Shown: positions 52,564 to 62,829, counted from the stretch's first letter. The stretch: 64,000 nt of DNA from ZC4RG30 sp963777735 (GCA_963777735.1 CAVZRQ010000003.1:1-64000); one strand, 5' to 3'. The notes: generated by a model from the sequence alone, not told the origin. Translations and numbers: made by a program.

Positions 52564-54351
52564 TCAACTGCGGCGCGGGGCGCGCAGCAACTCGCGTAGT
52601 CGTTCGCGTTCCGTGGCATCCAGCCCGCCCTGCCGTTCCTTCTCGATCAGCGCATCGAGTTCGGCATTGGGCACGCCCTGCACCAGTTTGCGCACGGCGG
52701 TCACCATCTCATCGCCCGCGGCCTTTTCATCCGCCAGGATCGACGGCTCCGCCGCGAGACGCGCCAGCCGTTCGCCCAGCGGCTGGTCGCGCCAGCGCTC
52801 CAGCAACTGCGCGGTGTGCAGTGCCGGCTGCGTGCGCAGCGTGTCGAGCAGTTCCCGCAGCACATCCACGCCGGGTTCATCGACGGTGTTCAATGCTTCG
52901 CGGTCGGCGGCTGCAAGACGCGCCGCGATCACCGGGAAATGCAGCAGATTCTGCACGGCCTGACGCACCAGCCCGCCGCGGCCGGTGCTGTGCGCCGTGC
53001 GGGCCGGGCGCTGCACGTGTTCGCTGGAACCGCGCTGAGCCGGGCCATCTGCCGCATTCATCGGGCCGACGATGGTCAGGAAGCGCTCGGCCGAAACGCC
53101 GATGGCGGCGGCCAGCCGGTCCAGCAGCAGTTCGCGATAGGGGCCGGGGGGCACGCGTTCCAGCAGCGGCCGGGCTTCGGCCACGAAGCGCGCCTTGCCG
53201 TCGGCATGCGAGATGTCGATGTCTTCGGCCAGATGCGTGACGAAATATTCCGACAGCGGCAGCGCGGTGGCGTAGCGCGCTTCGAAGGCGGCCTTGCCTT
53301 CCTTGCCCACCAGCGTGTCCGGATCTTCGCCATCAGGCAGGAACAGGAATTTCAGCTCACGTCCGGCGGTGGCTTCGGGCAACGCGTTCTGCAGCGCGCG
53401 CCACGCAGCGGCGCGGCCCGCGCGATCGCCGTCGAAGCAGAAGATGATTTCCTTCACCAGCCGGAAGGCGCGCTTGAGATGTTCCGGTGTGGTGGCAGTG
53501 CCGAGCGTGGCCACGGCATAGGGGATGCCCGCCTGCTGCAGGCGGACCACGTCCATGTAGCCCTCCACCACGATCAGTCGCGTCAGCGGCGCGCGGTTCT
53601 GCCGCACTTCATACAGGCCGTAGAGCTCGCGGCCCTTGTGGAACAGCGCGGTTTCCGGGGAATTCAGGTATTTCGGTTCGCCCTGATCGAGCACGCGGCC
53701 ACCGAAGGCGATCACGCGGCCGCGGGCATCGCGGATCGGGAACATCAGCCGGTCGCGGAAACGGTCGTAGTGGCCGTCGCCTTTCTCGCGCTCGATGATG
53801 AGGCCGGTTTCGGTGAGCTTCTGGCGCGAGGCATCGCTGGCGCCGAAGCGCTTGAGCACTTCGTTCCAGGCATTCGGCGCATAGCCGATGCCGTAGGTGG
53901 CGATGGTCTCGCGGGTGAGGCCGCGCTTCGCGGCATAGGCCTGCGCGCGTTCGGTGGCCGCCAGTTGCTCGTTGTAGAACGTCGCGACCTTGCCCATCAC
54001 GGCATAGAGATCATCACTGACCGATGGCGCGGTGTGGCCCGCGCCCGTCTGTTCGCGCGGCACTTCCACGCCCAGCCGCGCCGCGAGATCTTCCACCGCC
54101 TCCACGAAGGGCAGGTGGTCGTAGTTCATCAGGAAACTCAATACCGTGCCGCTGGCGCCGCAGCCGAAGCAGTAATAGAACTGCTTGGTCGGGTTGACCC
54201 AGAACGAGGGTGTCTTCTCGTTGTGGAAGGGGCAGCAGGCGCGGTACTCGCGGCCGGCCTTCTTGAGCGTCACCCGAGCGTTGATGATCTCAACAATGTC
54301 GGCGCGGCCGACCAGGTCGTCGATGAATGCTTTGGGGATGCGGCCGGACAT
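52564..54351 (-). CDS. dnaG: DNA primase
   Basis: 595 residues, intact. N-terminal CHC2 zinc domain (YRACCPFHNEKTPSFWVNPT and YYCFGCGASG), Toprim domain with VVEGYMDVVRLQQAG and FCFDGDRAGR, and a C-terminal helicase-binding domain. It makes RNA primers at the replication fork. Next to rpoD on the same strand, the conserved macromolecular-synthesis arrangement of proteobacteria; rpsU, normally just upstream, is here separated by an MFS gene and yqeY. Confidence 0.96.
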   Translation of the reverse strand: MSGRIPKAFIDDLVGRADIVEIINARVTLKKAGREYRACCPFHNEKTPSFWVNPTKQFYYCFGCGASGTVLSFLMNYDHLPFVEAVEDLAARLGVEVPREQTGAGHTAPSVSDDLYAVMGKVATFYNEQLAATERAQAYAAKRGLTRETIATYGIGYAPNAWNEVLKRFGASDASRQKLTETGLIIEREKGDGHYDRFRDRLMFPIRDARGRVIAFGGRVLDQGEPKYLNSPETALFHKGRELYGLYEVRQNRAPLTRLIVVEGYMDVVRLQQAGIPYAVATLGTATTPEHLKRAFRLVKEIIFCFDGDRAGRAAAWRALQNALPEATAGRELKFLFLPDGEDPDTLVGKEGKAAFEARYATALPLSEYFVTHLAEDIDISHADGKARFVAEARPLLERVPPGPYRELLLDRLAAAIGVSAERFLTIVGPMNAADGPAQRGSSEHVQRPARTAHSTGRGGLVRQAVQNLLHFPVIAARLAAADREALNTVDEPGVDVLRELLDTLRTQPALHTAQLLERWRDQPLGERLARLAAEPSILADEKAAGDEMVTAVRKLVQGVPNAELDALIEKERQGGLDATERERLRELLRAPRRS

Positions 54352-54429
54352 GCGCGAAGCCTAACCTGTGGCGCTCGCGGGCGGCGAGCCAGCTAACATG
54401 TACCGAAGGGAAACTGGCGAGGTGGCAGG

Positions 54430-55716
54430 GTGATCGACGAACAGGCTCTTTACCGCCGCCTGCGCTGGCGCCTGGTGCCCTATCTGCTGCTGCTGTACGT
54501 GATCGCCTGGTTCGATCGCGTGAACATCAGCTTCGCGGCGCTGCAGATGAATGCGGACCTCGGCTTCAGTTCGGCGGTCTACGGCTTCGGTGCGGGCATT
54601 TTCTTCGCCGGCTATGCGCTGTTCGAGGTGCCCAGCAACCTGATCCTGGCCCGCGTGGGCGCGCGGCGCTGGATCGGCCGCATCATGATCACCTGGGGCC
54701 TGATCTCCGTGGCCATGATGTATGTCGAGGGCAAGTGGAGCTTCTATGCCCTGCGTTTCGCGCTCGGCGTGGCCGAGGCTGGCTTCCTGCCCGGCATCCT
54801 GTATTACCTCAGCCAGTGGTTCCCCAAGGCCGAACGCGCCCGCGCCGTGTCCTGGTTCATGATCGGCATTCCGCTGGCGACGGTGTTCGGCGGTCCCATC
54901 GCCGGCATGCTGCTCGGCCTCGATGGCTGGCATGGCCTGCGGGGCTGGCAATGGCTGTTCGTGCTGGAGGGCATTCCGGCAGTGATCTTCGGAGTGGTGA
55001 CCTGGATCTGGCTGCCGGATACGCCGCGTGATGTGCGCTGGCTATCGAAGGCCGAGCAGCGGCATGTGGAGCGGCGGGTGGTAGAAGAAAACACGGCCAC
55101 CCTGGCGCGACATGCCGGCAGCGGCAGCCTGCGCACGGCGATGCTGCATCCCACCGTCTGGCTGCTGTGCCTCGTGCTGTTCTGCTGCCAGTGCGGCAGT
55201 TATGGCCTGACGCTGTGGATTCCGCAGATCGTGAAGGGGCTTTCCGCGCAGAGCGATCTGCTGGTTGGCTTCATCTCCGCCATTCCCTACATCGCCGCGG
55301 CGCTGGCCATGCTCCTGGTTGGCGCGAGTTCGGATCGCAGCGGCGAGCGCTTCCTGCATGTGGCGATCCCGAGTTTCATCGGTGCGGTGGGCTTTGCGGC
55401 CAGCGCGGTGCTGCTCTCGCCCGTGCCCGGCATGATCGCGTTGACGGTGGCCGCCATGGGCGATCTGTGCACGCGTGGCCCGTTCTGGGCGTTGCCGTCG
55501 CGGTTTCTCTCCGGCACCGCGCTGGCGGCGGGCATCGCGCTGATCAACACGATGGGATCACTCGGCGGCTTCGTGGGGCCGACGATGGTGGGTTATGTGC
55601 GTGAGGCCACCGGTGGATTCACCGGCGGGCTGATGCTGCTCGCGATGCTGCTGGTGGTGGCTGGCGTCGGCACACTGGTGCTGCGACGCTCGGCGCTGCT
55701 GCGCGAAGAGGGCTGA
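54430..55716 (+). CDS. MFS transporter, anion:cation symporter-like
   Basis: 428 residues from GTG 54430 with a GGCAGG ribosome site. Twelve membrane helices. LLLYVIAWFDRVNISFAAL is typical of the ACS family start; GVAEAGFLPGILYYLSQWFP and RARAVSWFMIGIPLATVFGG follow the same pattern. Such carriers take up sugar acids or aromatic acids with protons; the substrate is not readable. It is inserted between dnaG and yqeY on the opposite strand. Confidence 0.88.
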   Translation: MIDEQALYRRLRWRLVPYLLLLYVIAWFDRVNISFAALQMNADLGFSSAVYGFGAGIFFAGYALFEVPSNLILARVGARRWIGRIMITWGLISVAMMYVEGKWSFYALRFALGVAEAGFLPGILYYLSQWFPKAERARAVSWFMIGIPLATVFGGPIAGMLLGLDGWHGLRGWQWLFVLEGIPAVIFGVVTWIWLPDTPRDVRWLSKAEQRHVERRVVEENTATLARHAGSGSLRTAMLHPTVWLLCLVLFCCQCGSYGLTLWIPQIVKGLSAQSDLLVGFISAIPYIAAALAMLLVGASSDRSGERFLHVAIPSFIGAVGFAASAVLLSPVPGMIALTVAAMGDLCTRGPFWALPSRFLSGTALAAGIALINTMGSLGGFVGPTMVGYVREATGGFTGGLMLLAMLLVVAGVGTLVLRRSALLREEG

Positions 55717-55721
55717 AGGCT

Positions 55722-55805
55722 TCAGGGCCCGCGGCGGCGGAAGATCGAAAGCGCGATGCCGATGACGATGGCGAGAATGACGATCAGCAACAGTCCACGG
55801 GCCAT
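55722..55805 (-). CDS. 27-residue single-helix membrane miniprotein
   Basis: ATG at 55805 on the minus strand, with AGGAAT about 8 bp upstream, opens MARGLLLIVILAIVIGIALS followed by IFRRRGP and a TGA. It has one hydrophobic helix and a positively charged end. It lies between the convergent MFS stop and yqeY. No family recognised. Support comes from ribosome site, hydrophobicity and fit in the gap; conservation is untested. Confidence 0.45.
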   Translation of the reverse strand: MARGLLLIVILAIVIGIALSIFRRRGP

Positions 55806-55829
55806 GATTGGGATTCCTGGTCGGGTGGC

Positions 55830-56273
55830 TTAGCCGAGCTTGGCTTTGACGCGGGCGCTCACTGCGCCCATGTCGGCACGGCCGGCAGCGGCCGTCTTCA
55901 CATGCGCAACGACCTTGCCCATGTCTTTCATCGAAGCAGCGCCGGTGGCGGCGATCGCCGCGGCGATCAGGCCATCGACTTCGGCTTCGGTCATCTGCGT
56001 GGGCTGGTAGGCCGAAAGAATCGCGAGTTCCGCCTGTTCCTTGGCAACCAGATCAGCGCGACCACCGGCTTCGAACTGCACGATGGATTCCTTGCGCTGC
56101 TTGACCATCTTCTCGATGACCGACAGCACCTGGACATCGTCGAGCATGATGCGCTCGTCGACTTCACGCTGCTTGATGGCCGCCGTGATCAGACGCACGG
56201 TGGCGAGACGCTCTTTTTCACCAGAGCGCATCGCGGACTTCACGTCCTCGAGAATGCGCTCTTTAAGCGTCAT
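55830..56273 (-). CDS. yqeY: GatB/YqeY domain protein
   Basis: 147 residues. MTLKERILEDVKSAMRSGEK, TVRLITAAIKQREVDER and an all-helical C-terminus with MGKVVAHVKTAAAGRADMGA are standard YqeY features. It resembles the tail domain of GatB, which helps amidate misacylated tRNA; its own role is unclear. Starts 2 bp after the rpsU stop, the usual rpsU–yqeY pairing. Confidence 0.95.
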   Translation of the reverse strand: MTLKERILEDVKSAMRSGEKERLATVRLITAAIKQREVDERIMLDDVQVLSVIEKMVKQRKESIVQFEAGGRADLVAKEQAELAILSAYQPTQMTEAEVDGLIAAAIAATGAASMKDMGKVVAHVKTAAAGRADMGAVSARVKAKLG

Positions 56274-56275
56274 GC

Positions 56276-56494
56276 TTAGAACGCGCGTGCGGGACGGGCT
56301 TCGCCGCCACGAACGTTGCGCTTGGCATGCCGCTTCACGGCTGCAGCCTTCTTGCGCTTACGCTCCTGCGTGGGCTTCTCGTAGAATTCGCGGCGGCGCA
56401 GCTCTGCGAGGACGCCAGCTTTTTCGCAGGCGCGTTTGAAGCGTCGCAGGGCGACGTCGAAGTATTCATTCTCACGAACTCGCACGCTCGGCAT
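56276..56494 (-). CDS. rpsU: 30S ribosomal protein bS21
   Basis: 72 residues: MPSVRVRENEYFDVALRRFK, then ELRRREFYEKPTQERKRKKA and a basic tail. It helps mRNA pairing with 16S rRNA during initiation. Two base pairs separate it from yqeY. A stable leader hairpin lies upstream (56546–56564). Confidence 0.97.
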   Translation of the reverse strand: MPSVRVRENEYFDVALRRFKRACEKAGVLAELRRREFYEKPTQERKRKKAAAVKRHAKRNVRGGEARPARAF

Positions 56495-56545
56495 AAACCT
56501 TGGAACCCTTGTTGAGCTAAGTGATTGTTTTGAATGCCGATTGAG

Positions 56546-56564
56546 GCACCCGAAAACAGGGTGC
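56546..56564. promoter_or_regulatory. Leader hairpin between rpsU and tsaD
   Basis: GCACCC-GAAAACA-GGGTGC forms a 6-bp stem with a 7-nt loop, then GCGATTTT on the plus strand. It lies in the divergent region, 52 bp upstream of rpsU and 33 bp upstream of tsaD. It could lie in a leader or act as an insulating terminator. Confidence 0.45.
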
Positions 56565-56596
56565 GCGATTTTAATGGCTAGAGGGGCGGGTGTCCA

Positions 56597-57622
56597 TTGC
56601 GGATTCTGGGGATCGAATCTTCCTGTGACGAAAGCGCGGTGGCGGTGCTCGACGATGAGCGCGGTCTGCTGTCGCACGAATTGTTCAGCCAGGTGGACCT
56701 CCACCGGCTGTATGGCGGGGTGGTGCCCGAACTGGCCTCCCGTGATCACGTCCAGCGCCTGCTTCCCCTTGTAAGACAAGCGCTTGCGAGCGCAGGGACC
56801 ACTGCGGGGGAGCTTTCCGGGGTGGCCTATACAGCGGGTCCCGGGCTGGTGGGCGCGCTGCTTACCGGGGCCGCTTTGGGACGCAGCATGGCCTATGCAC
56901 TGGGGATTCCGGCGGTGCCCGTGCACCATCTGGAAGGCCATTTATTGGCCCCTCTTCTCGAAGACCGCCCCCCGCCGTTTCCCCATCTGGCCCTGCTGGT
57001 TTCCGGCGGCCACACCATGCTGATCGTGGTGAAAGGCCTGGGCGAGTACGAAATGCTGGGCGAAACCCGCGACGATGCCGCCGGCGAGGCCTTCGACAAA
57101 TCCGCCAAATTGCTGGGGCTGCCGTATCCCGGCGGGCCCGAACTTGCGCGATTGGCCGAACAGGGTCGTGCGGGTGTGTTCGAATTTCCGCGGCCCATGC
57201 TGGATCGCGCCGGGTTCGAGTTCAGTTTCTCCGGATTGAAGACCGCGGTGATGCTGGCCGTGCGTGAGCAGGCGCCCGATGATCAGCGCCGTGCCGATAT
57301 CGCCCGTGGCGTGCAGGATGCCATCGTCGACACGCTGGTCGGCAAGACCGCGCGCGCGCTCGACGAAACATATCTCAAGCATCTGGTCGTGGCCGGTGGC
57401 GTCAGTGCCAACCGCGCGTTGCGCGCCGCGCTGGAAAAGGCGGCTGCCCGGCGCGGCGTCGAGATTTACTTTCCGCGCTTCGAGTTCTGCACGGATAATG
57501 CGGCCATGATCGCAGTTGCGGGGATGGCGCGCCTGAAGCAGGGCGGCGCTGCCACGCATCTCGCGATCGAAGCACGCGCGCAATGGCCGTTGATGTCCTT
57601 GCGCGCGCCGAACGCGGTTTAA
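56597..57622 (+). CDS. tsaD: tRNA threonylcarbamoyladenosine transferase TsaD
   Basis: 341 residues starting at TTG 56597. ILGIESSCDESAVAVLD, the metal site HHLEGHLLAPLLE (two His), LALLVSGGHTMLI, GEAFDKSAKLLGLPYPGGPE and VVAGGVSANRALR are all diagnostic. With TsaB, TsaC and TsaE it makes t6A37 on ANN-decoding tRNAs. Followed after 9 bp by folB. Confidence 0.97.
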   Translation: MRILGIESSCDESAVAVLDDERGLLSHELFSQVDLHRLYGGVVPELASRDHVQRLLPLVRQALASAGTTAGELSGVAYTAGPGLVGALLTGAALGRSMAYALGIPAVPVHHLEGHLLAPLLEDRPPPFPHLALLVSGGHTMLIVVKGLGEYEMLGETRDDAAGEAFDKSAKLLGLPYPGGPELARLAEQGRAGVFEFPRPMLDRAGFEFSFSGLKTAVMLAVREQAPDDQRRADIARGVQDAIVDTLVGKTARALDETYLKHLVVAGGVSANRALRAALEKAAARRGVEIYFPRFEFCTDNAAMIAVAGMARLKQGGAATHLAIEARAQWPLMSLRAPNAV

Positions 57623-57631
57623 AGGATTTTC

Positions 57632-58000
57632 ATGTCGACACAGCCTGTGGATACGGTGTTCCTGCGCGGTCTGGCCATCGAGACCACCATCGGGTTCTTT
57701 GATTGGGAGCGACACGTGAAGCAGACGGTGGTGCTCGATCTCGAGATCCCCGTCGACTGCGCGCTCGCCGCCAGCAGCGACGAAGTGAAAGACACCGTCG
57801 ATTACAAGAGCATGGCCAAGCGCTGCATCACCTTCGTGAGCGAAGCCGAGTTCCACCTGGTCGAAACCCTGGCGCACAAGCTCGCGATGACGCTGCTCGA
57901 CGAGTTCGATATCGCCTGGATCAGGATCTCGCTGAACAAGCCGGGCGCCATCCGTGGTTCGCGCGATGTGGGCGTGAGCATCGAGCGGCGCAGGGCGTGA
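57632..58000 (+). CDS. folB: Dihydroneopterin aldolase
   Basis: 122 residues. FLRGLAIETTIGFFDWERHV, VVLDLEIPVD, TVDYKSMAKRCITFV and ISLNKPGAIRGSRDVGVSIE match FolB. Catalyses the aldolase step of folate synthesis. The stop overlaps the folK start (GTGA). Confidence 0.95.
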   Translation: MSTQPVDTVFLRGLAIETTIGFFDWERHVKQTVVLDLEIPVDCALAASSDEVKDTVDYKSMAKRCITFVSEAEFHLVETLAHKLAMTLLDEFDIAWIRISLNKPGAIRGSRDVGVSIERRRA

Positions 58001-58494
58001 CGCTGGCCTACGTATCGGGGGGCAGCAACCTCGATGCGCAGCAGAATCTCGTACTCGCCGCGCGCGCGCTCAAGGCCCGCCATCCGGGCGCGCGTTTCTC
58101 GCGCTGCTATCGCAATACGGCCGTCGGCTTCGACGGGCCCGACTTCATCAACTTCGTCGTCGAGCTTCCCGTGGCGGGCGATCCCGCGCTGCTGAAGGGC
58201 GAGCTCGAATGCGTCGAGACGCTGTGCGGCAGGCTGCGCGATGCGCCGAAGTGGGCGCCGCGCGCGATGGACCTCGACATCCTGCTGTTCGGTGATCTGG
58301 TGCAGAACGTGCACGGGCTCGTGCTGCCGCGGCCGGATCTGCTGCGCTGGGGTTTCATGCTCGGGCCGCTGGCGGAGCTCGCGCCCGCGCTGCGGCATCC
58401 GCTGCTGGGCGATACCTTCAGCGATCTGTGGCGGCGTTTTGATCAGGCTGCCCATCCGCTATTCGCAGAGGCGCTGGATCTGAACAATGCGTGA
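57997..58494 (+). CDS. folK: HPPK (hydroxymethyldihydropterin pyrophosphokinase)
   Basis: 165 residues from GTG 57997. VSGGSNLDAQQNLVLAARAL at the N-terminus, FINFVVELPV, and the conserved APRAMDLDILLFGD with the Mg-binding Asp pair, followed by LPRPDLLRWGFMLGPLAELA. Transfers pyrophosphate from ATP to hydroxymethyldihydropterin. The N-terminal motif has GGSN where GSN after Leu is commoner. Convergent with the SDR gene. Confidence 0.93.
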   Translation: MTLAYVSGGSNLDAQQNLVLAARALKARHPGARFSRCYRNTAVGFDGPDFINFVVELPVAGDPALLKGELECVETLCGRLRDAPKWAPRAMDLDILLFGDLVQNVHGLVLPRPDLLRWGFMLGPLAELAPALRHPLLGDTFSDLWRRFDQAAHPLFAEALDLNNA

Positions 58495-58513
58495 CTAGCG
58501 CATCGGCAGGAGC

Positions 58514-59260
58514 TCAGGCGTTCGCGCTGCGCCCGCCATCGATCGCGAGCACCTGCCCGGTGACATACGGCGCCTCGCAGGCAAAGAACATCGCCGCCCG
58601 GGCGATGTCTTCGGGCGAGCCACGCCGCTTGAGCAGCGTCTTGTCGATGATGACCTGCTTCATTTCCTCGGTCAGGCCCTTCTCCGGAAACTCCACCGGG
58701 CCCGGCGCGATGGCATTCACGCGCACGCGGGGTGCGAGTTCGCGTGCCAGCGACTGCGTCAGCATGATCAGGCCCGCCTTCGCCGGGCTGTAGACCGTGT
58801 GATGGCGCAGCGGCCGCAGGCCGTGGATGTCGGCGATGTTGAGGATCAGCCCTTCGCGCTCCTGCAGATGGGGCGCTGCGGCCTGCGAAAGGAACAGCGG
58901 CGCGCGCAGGTTGGTGCCGATGAGGTCGTCGAACTGGGCCTCGGTGATGGAGCCCACCGGCGTGGGGTAGAACGTCGAGGCATTGTTGATCAGGATGTCC
59001 AGGTGCCCGTAACGGGCCACGGTGGCCTCGACCAGCGCTTCGAGCAGCTTCAGGTTGAGCAGGTCGCCACCGGCCGGCGCGGTGGAAGAGGGCCGCACGG
59101 CATTGAGTTCTGCCGACAGCGCCTGCGCTTCCTGCGCAGAGCGGTGATAATGGATCACGACGAACGCGCCCGCGGCATGCAGCTTGCGGGTAATGGCCGC
59201 GCCCACGCGCCTGGCACCACCGGTAATGAGTACGACCTTGTCTTTCAGCGGCTGCTCCAT
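58514..59260 (-). CDS. Pteridine reductase-like SDR (FolM type)
   Basis: 248 residues. VLITGGARRVGAAITRKLHA (TGxxxRxG of pteridine reductases), LINNASTFYPTP, catalytic Tyr/Lys in HHTVYSPAKAGLIMLTQSLA and a C-terminal APYVTGQVLAIDGGRS. PTR1/FolM enzymes reduce dihydropterins or dihydrofolate; placement next to folB/folK supports a folate role. The start at 59260 is only 12 bp from the divergent methyltransferase start. Confidence 0.88.
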   Translation of the reverse strand: MEQPLKDKVVLITGGARRVGAAITRKLHAAGAFVVIHYHRSAQEAQALSAELNAVRPSSTAPAGGDLLNLKLLEALVEATVARYGHLDILINNASTFYPTPVGSITEAQFDDLIGTNLRAPLFLSQAAAPHLQEREGLILNIADIHGLRPLRHHTVYSPAKAGLIMLTQSLARELAPRVRVNAIAPGPVEFPEKGLTEEMKQVIIDKTLLKRRGSPEDIARAAMFFACEAPYVTGQVLAIDGGRSANA

Positions 59261-59272
59261 GCATTCAAGCTT

Positions 59273-60438
59273 ATGACGACTGCGCCTGCTCTGCACGAAT
59301 CTGTACATGCCGCACGCATGCTGCAGCTGATCCACGATCGCATCATTGCGGCGGGCGGTTGGCTGCCCTTCGATCAATACATGGAGGTCGCGCTGTATGA
59401 GCCGGGCCTGGGGTATTACAGCGCGGGCGCACACAAGCTCGGCGCGGGGGGTGATTTCACCACCGCGCCGGAGATTTCGCCGTTGTTCGGGCAGTGCCTG
59501 GCGCGCCATTGCTGTGAAGTGCTGGCGGCGGCCGGCGGTGGCAAGGGCGATGTCATGGAACTGGGCGCCGGCAGCGGCAGGCTGGCGTTCGATGTGCTGA
59601 CCTCCATGCAGGCGCTCGGCGCGCCACCGGCGCGTTACCGCATCCTGGAAGTCAGCGCGGATCTGCGCGAGCGACAACGCGCGCTGCTGGCCACCTTGCC
59701 GGCAACGCTTGCGCACCGGGTCGAGTGGCTCGATGCGCCGCCAGAAACAGGCTGGAAGGGCGCGCTGCTCGCCAACGAAGTGCTCGATGCATTGCCGGTG
59801 GAATGTTTCGTGCGGCACAACGGGCAGTTCCTGGAACGCGGCGTAGCGGTGGATACAGAAGGCCGCCTGTACTGGCAGGATCATCCGGCTTCACTGGTGA
59901 TGCAGGCGGAAGCCGAGCGCATGCAGGCCGATGCCGAAGCGCAGTGGCCGGTGGGATACACCTCGGAGCTGTGCACGCGTGCCGGAGCCTGGATAGAAGA
60001 AGTCACCCGCACCATGGTGCGTGGCGTGGCGCTGTTCATCGACTACGGCCTGCCGCGCCGCGAGTACTACAGCGCGGCCCGCGATCGCGGCACGCTGCGC
60101 TGCCATTACCGGCAGCGCGCGCATGATGATCCTTTCGCGCATCCGGGCATGGAAGACATCACCGCCTGGGTCGACTTCACCCGTGTGGCCGAGGCAGCAG
60201 ACTCAGCCGGCCTCGATGTGCTGGGATACGGCACGCAGATGGGTGCGTTGCTGGGCCTCGGCATCGAGTCGCTGGTCGCGGCCGCGCCCGATGAAGCAAC
60301 GCGCATCCGTCGGGCAAGTGAAGCGCGGCAACTGCTGATGCCCACGGAAATGGGCGAGACGTTCAAGTTCATTGCGCTGGGTCGAGCGGTTGAAACGCCG
60401 CTCGCCGCCTTCGCGCACCAGGACCTGAGGCGACAGTT

Positions 60439-60442
<4 letters not shown>
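59273..60442 (+). CDS. COG1565 class I SAM-dependent methyltransferase (NDUFAF7-like)
   Basis: 389 residues from ATG 59273; an in-frame ATG at 59318 is an alternative. PFDQYMEVALYEPGLGYYSA, GDFTTAPEISPLFGQCLARH, SAM-binding VMELGAGSGRLAFDVL and LLANEVLDALPVECF are diagnostic. The mitochondrial homologue methylates an arginine in complex I. The bacterial target is not known. The stop overlaps the next start (ATGA). Confidence 0.9.
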
Positions 60443-61416
<974 letters not shown>

Positions 61417-61460
61417 GGCCTGCTGCGCACTCGAAAGCGTGCGCCCGGGGATAGCGCACT

Positions 61461-61466
61461 TATAAT
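61461..61466 (+). promoter_or_regulatory. Consensus -10 element upstream of the sensor kinase
   Basis: TATAAT is an exact sigma-70 -10 hexamer in GC-rich surroundings, 43 bp before the kinase start. No good -35 element is visible at 17 bp. A start site near 61473 would give a leader of roughly 37 nt. Confidence 0.5.
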
Positions 61467-61509
61467 CCCGAACCCGACATGGAATTCACGCGGCGAGGTT
61501 GCACGGCGC

Positions 61510-62829
61510 ATGCCCTCACTTTCTGGCAACCCTGATGCTGGCATCGAGACCGATGCCGATTTCCTGCGCAGCAAAGCAACCGAGATCGAGCAAGGCCTGT
61601 TCCTCGCGCGCTTCCCCAACTGGCGGCTCTCGGTTGCGGGAGCCATCGGCATCGCCTGGATGATAGGTGGCATGTACAACTACATCGCACCCGATTCCGG
61701 TGCGCTGCGTTGGGCGGGCTACGTGACGCTGGTGTTTGCGCTGATCGGCGTCTCCTGCTTCCTGTACGAGCGCATGCGGCCAGCGGTCGATTCCTCCGCG
61801 CATGGCCGCTGGCTCTTCGTGTGGACGCTGGGCTCCGGAGCCGGTGGCGCAATGACGGGTCTGCTGCCCTGGTTCCTGCCTGCCGATCGCTTCGAGGTGC
61901 AGCTCTCGTCAGTGGCCATCGTCGCGGTGCTCATGATCGCCTTCGCCGTGGCGCGTGCGCACCGGCCGCTGGTGTTCGCGATGGTGGGCGCGCAGACACT
62001 CGCCATGTGCTCGGCGCTGGCGCTGCATGCGCAGCTGCTGTTCGCCATTCCCCTGTGCCTGCTGCAGGCGGGATTCGTGCTGGTATTCAGCCACAAGCAC
62101 AGTGGCACCTTGCGCGCGGCCATCGGCCAGCGGTTCTATGCGCAACACCTGCTGGCCGAGTTGCAGCGCTCGCAGGCGCGCCAACTGCTGGTGCAGCAGC
62201 GCGAGTTCGCGATCAATGAGCGGCATCGCATGTTGTCCGAACTGCAGGATGGCCTGGGTACGCAGCTGCTCGCCGCGCAGCGGCAGTTCGAAAGCGGGCA
62301 CCTCGATTCTGTCGCCGCCGCCAGCCTGCTGCGGGAATGCGTGGTGGACCTGCGCCTGATGACGGCCAACGACGGGCCTGCCACGCGCAGCCTCGGCACG
62401 CTGCTCGCCATGCTGCGCAATCGGGTGCAGCGGCGCATCGAGTCAGCGGGCGTGCAGCTGCACTGGAATGTCGAGGAGCAGCCCGATGCCGGCACTCTGG
62501 CCGGTGGGCAGGCGCTCGACCTGCTGCGCATCCTGCAGGAGGCGATCTCCAATGTGTTGCAGCATGCGGGTGCGAAAGACATCACCGTCTCCACCACCAA
62601 GTCGGCGCGCGAGCTGGAAATCGCCGTGGAAGACAATGGGCGGGGATTCAATCCGGTGGATGCCATGCGCAGTGGCGGTGGCATCGCCGGCATGCAGCGT
62701 CGCGCCGCGCGCCTGGGTGCCACGCTCGAGCTGGAAGGGCGTGAGGGGGGTGGCACCGTCATGCGCCTGCGGCTGCGTCTGCCGCTGGGTGGTTCGCCCT
62801 CGGCATTGCCCCGCGGAGCGGCGGCGTAA
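61510..62829 (+). CDS. NarL-type sensor histidine kinase lacking the phospho-acceptor His
   Basis: 439 residues. An N-terminal soluble stretch is followed by about six membrane helices (40–195). The dimerisation segment ERHRMLSELQDGLGTQLLAA has Gln246 where HisKA_3 kinases carry His in the ELHDGLG motif. The HATPase domain is intact: ILQEAISNVLQHAG (N box), VEDNGRGFNP (G1) and GGGIAGMQRRAARLGATLEL (G2). No response regulator is adjacent. It may be a phosphatase, an ATP-binding sensor or a heterodimer partner. Confidence 0.85.
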   Translation: MPSLSGNPDAGIETDADFLRSKATEIEQGLFLARFPNWRLSVAGAIGIAWMIGGMYNYIAPDSGALRWAGYVTLVFALIGVSCFLYERMRPAVDSSAHGRWLFVWTLGSGAGGAMTGLLPWFLPADRFEVQLSSVAIVAVLMIAFAVARAHRPLVFAMVGAQTLAMCSALALHAQLLFAIPLCLLQAGFVLVFSHKHSGTLRAAIGQRFYAQHLLAELQRSQARQLLVQQREFAINERHRMLSELQDGLGTQLLAAQRQFESGHLDSVAAASLLRECVVDLRLMTANDGPATRSLGTLLAMLRNRVQRRIESAGVQLHWNVEEQPDAGTLAGGQALDLLRILQEAISNVLQHAGAKDITVSTTKSARELEIAVEDNGRGFNPVDAMRSGGGIAGMQRRAARLGATLELEGREGGGTVMRLRLRLPLGGSPSALPRGAAA

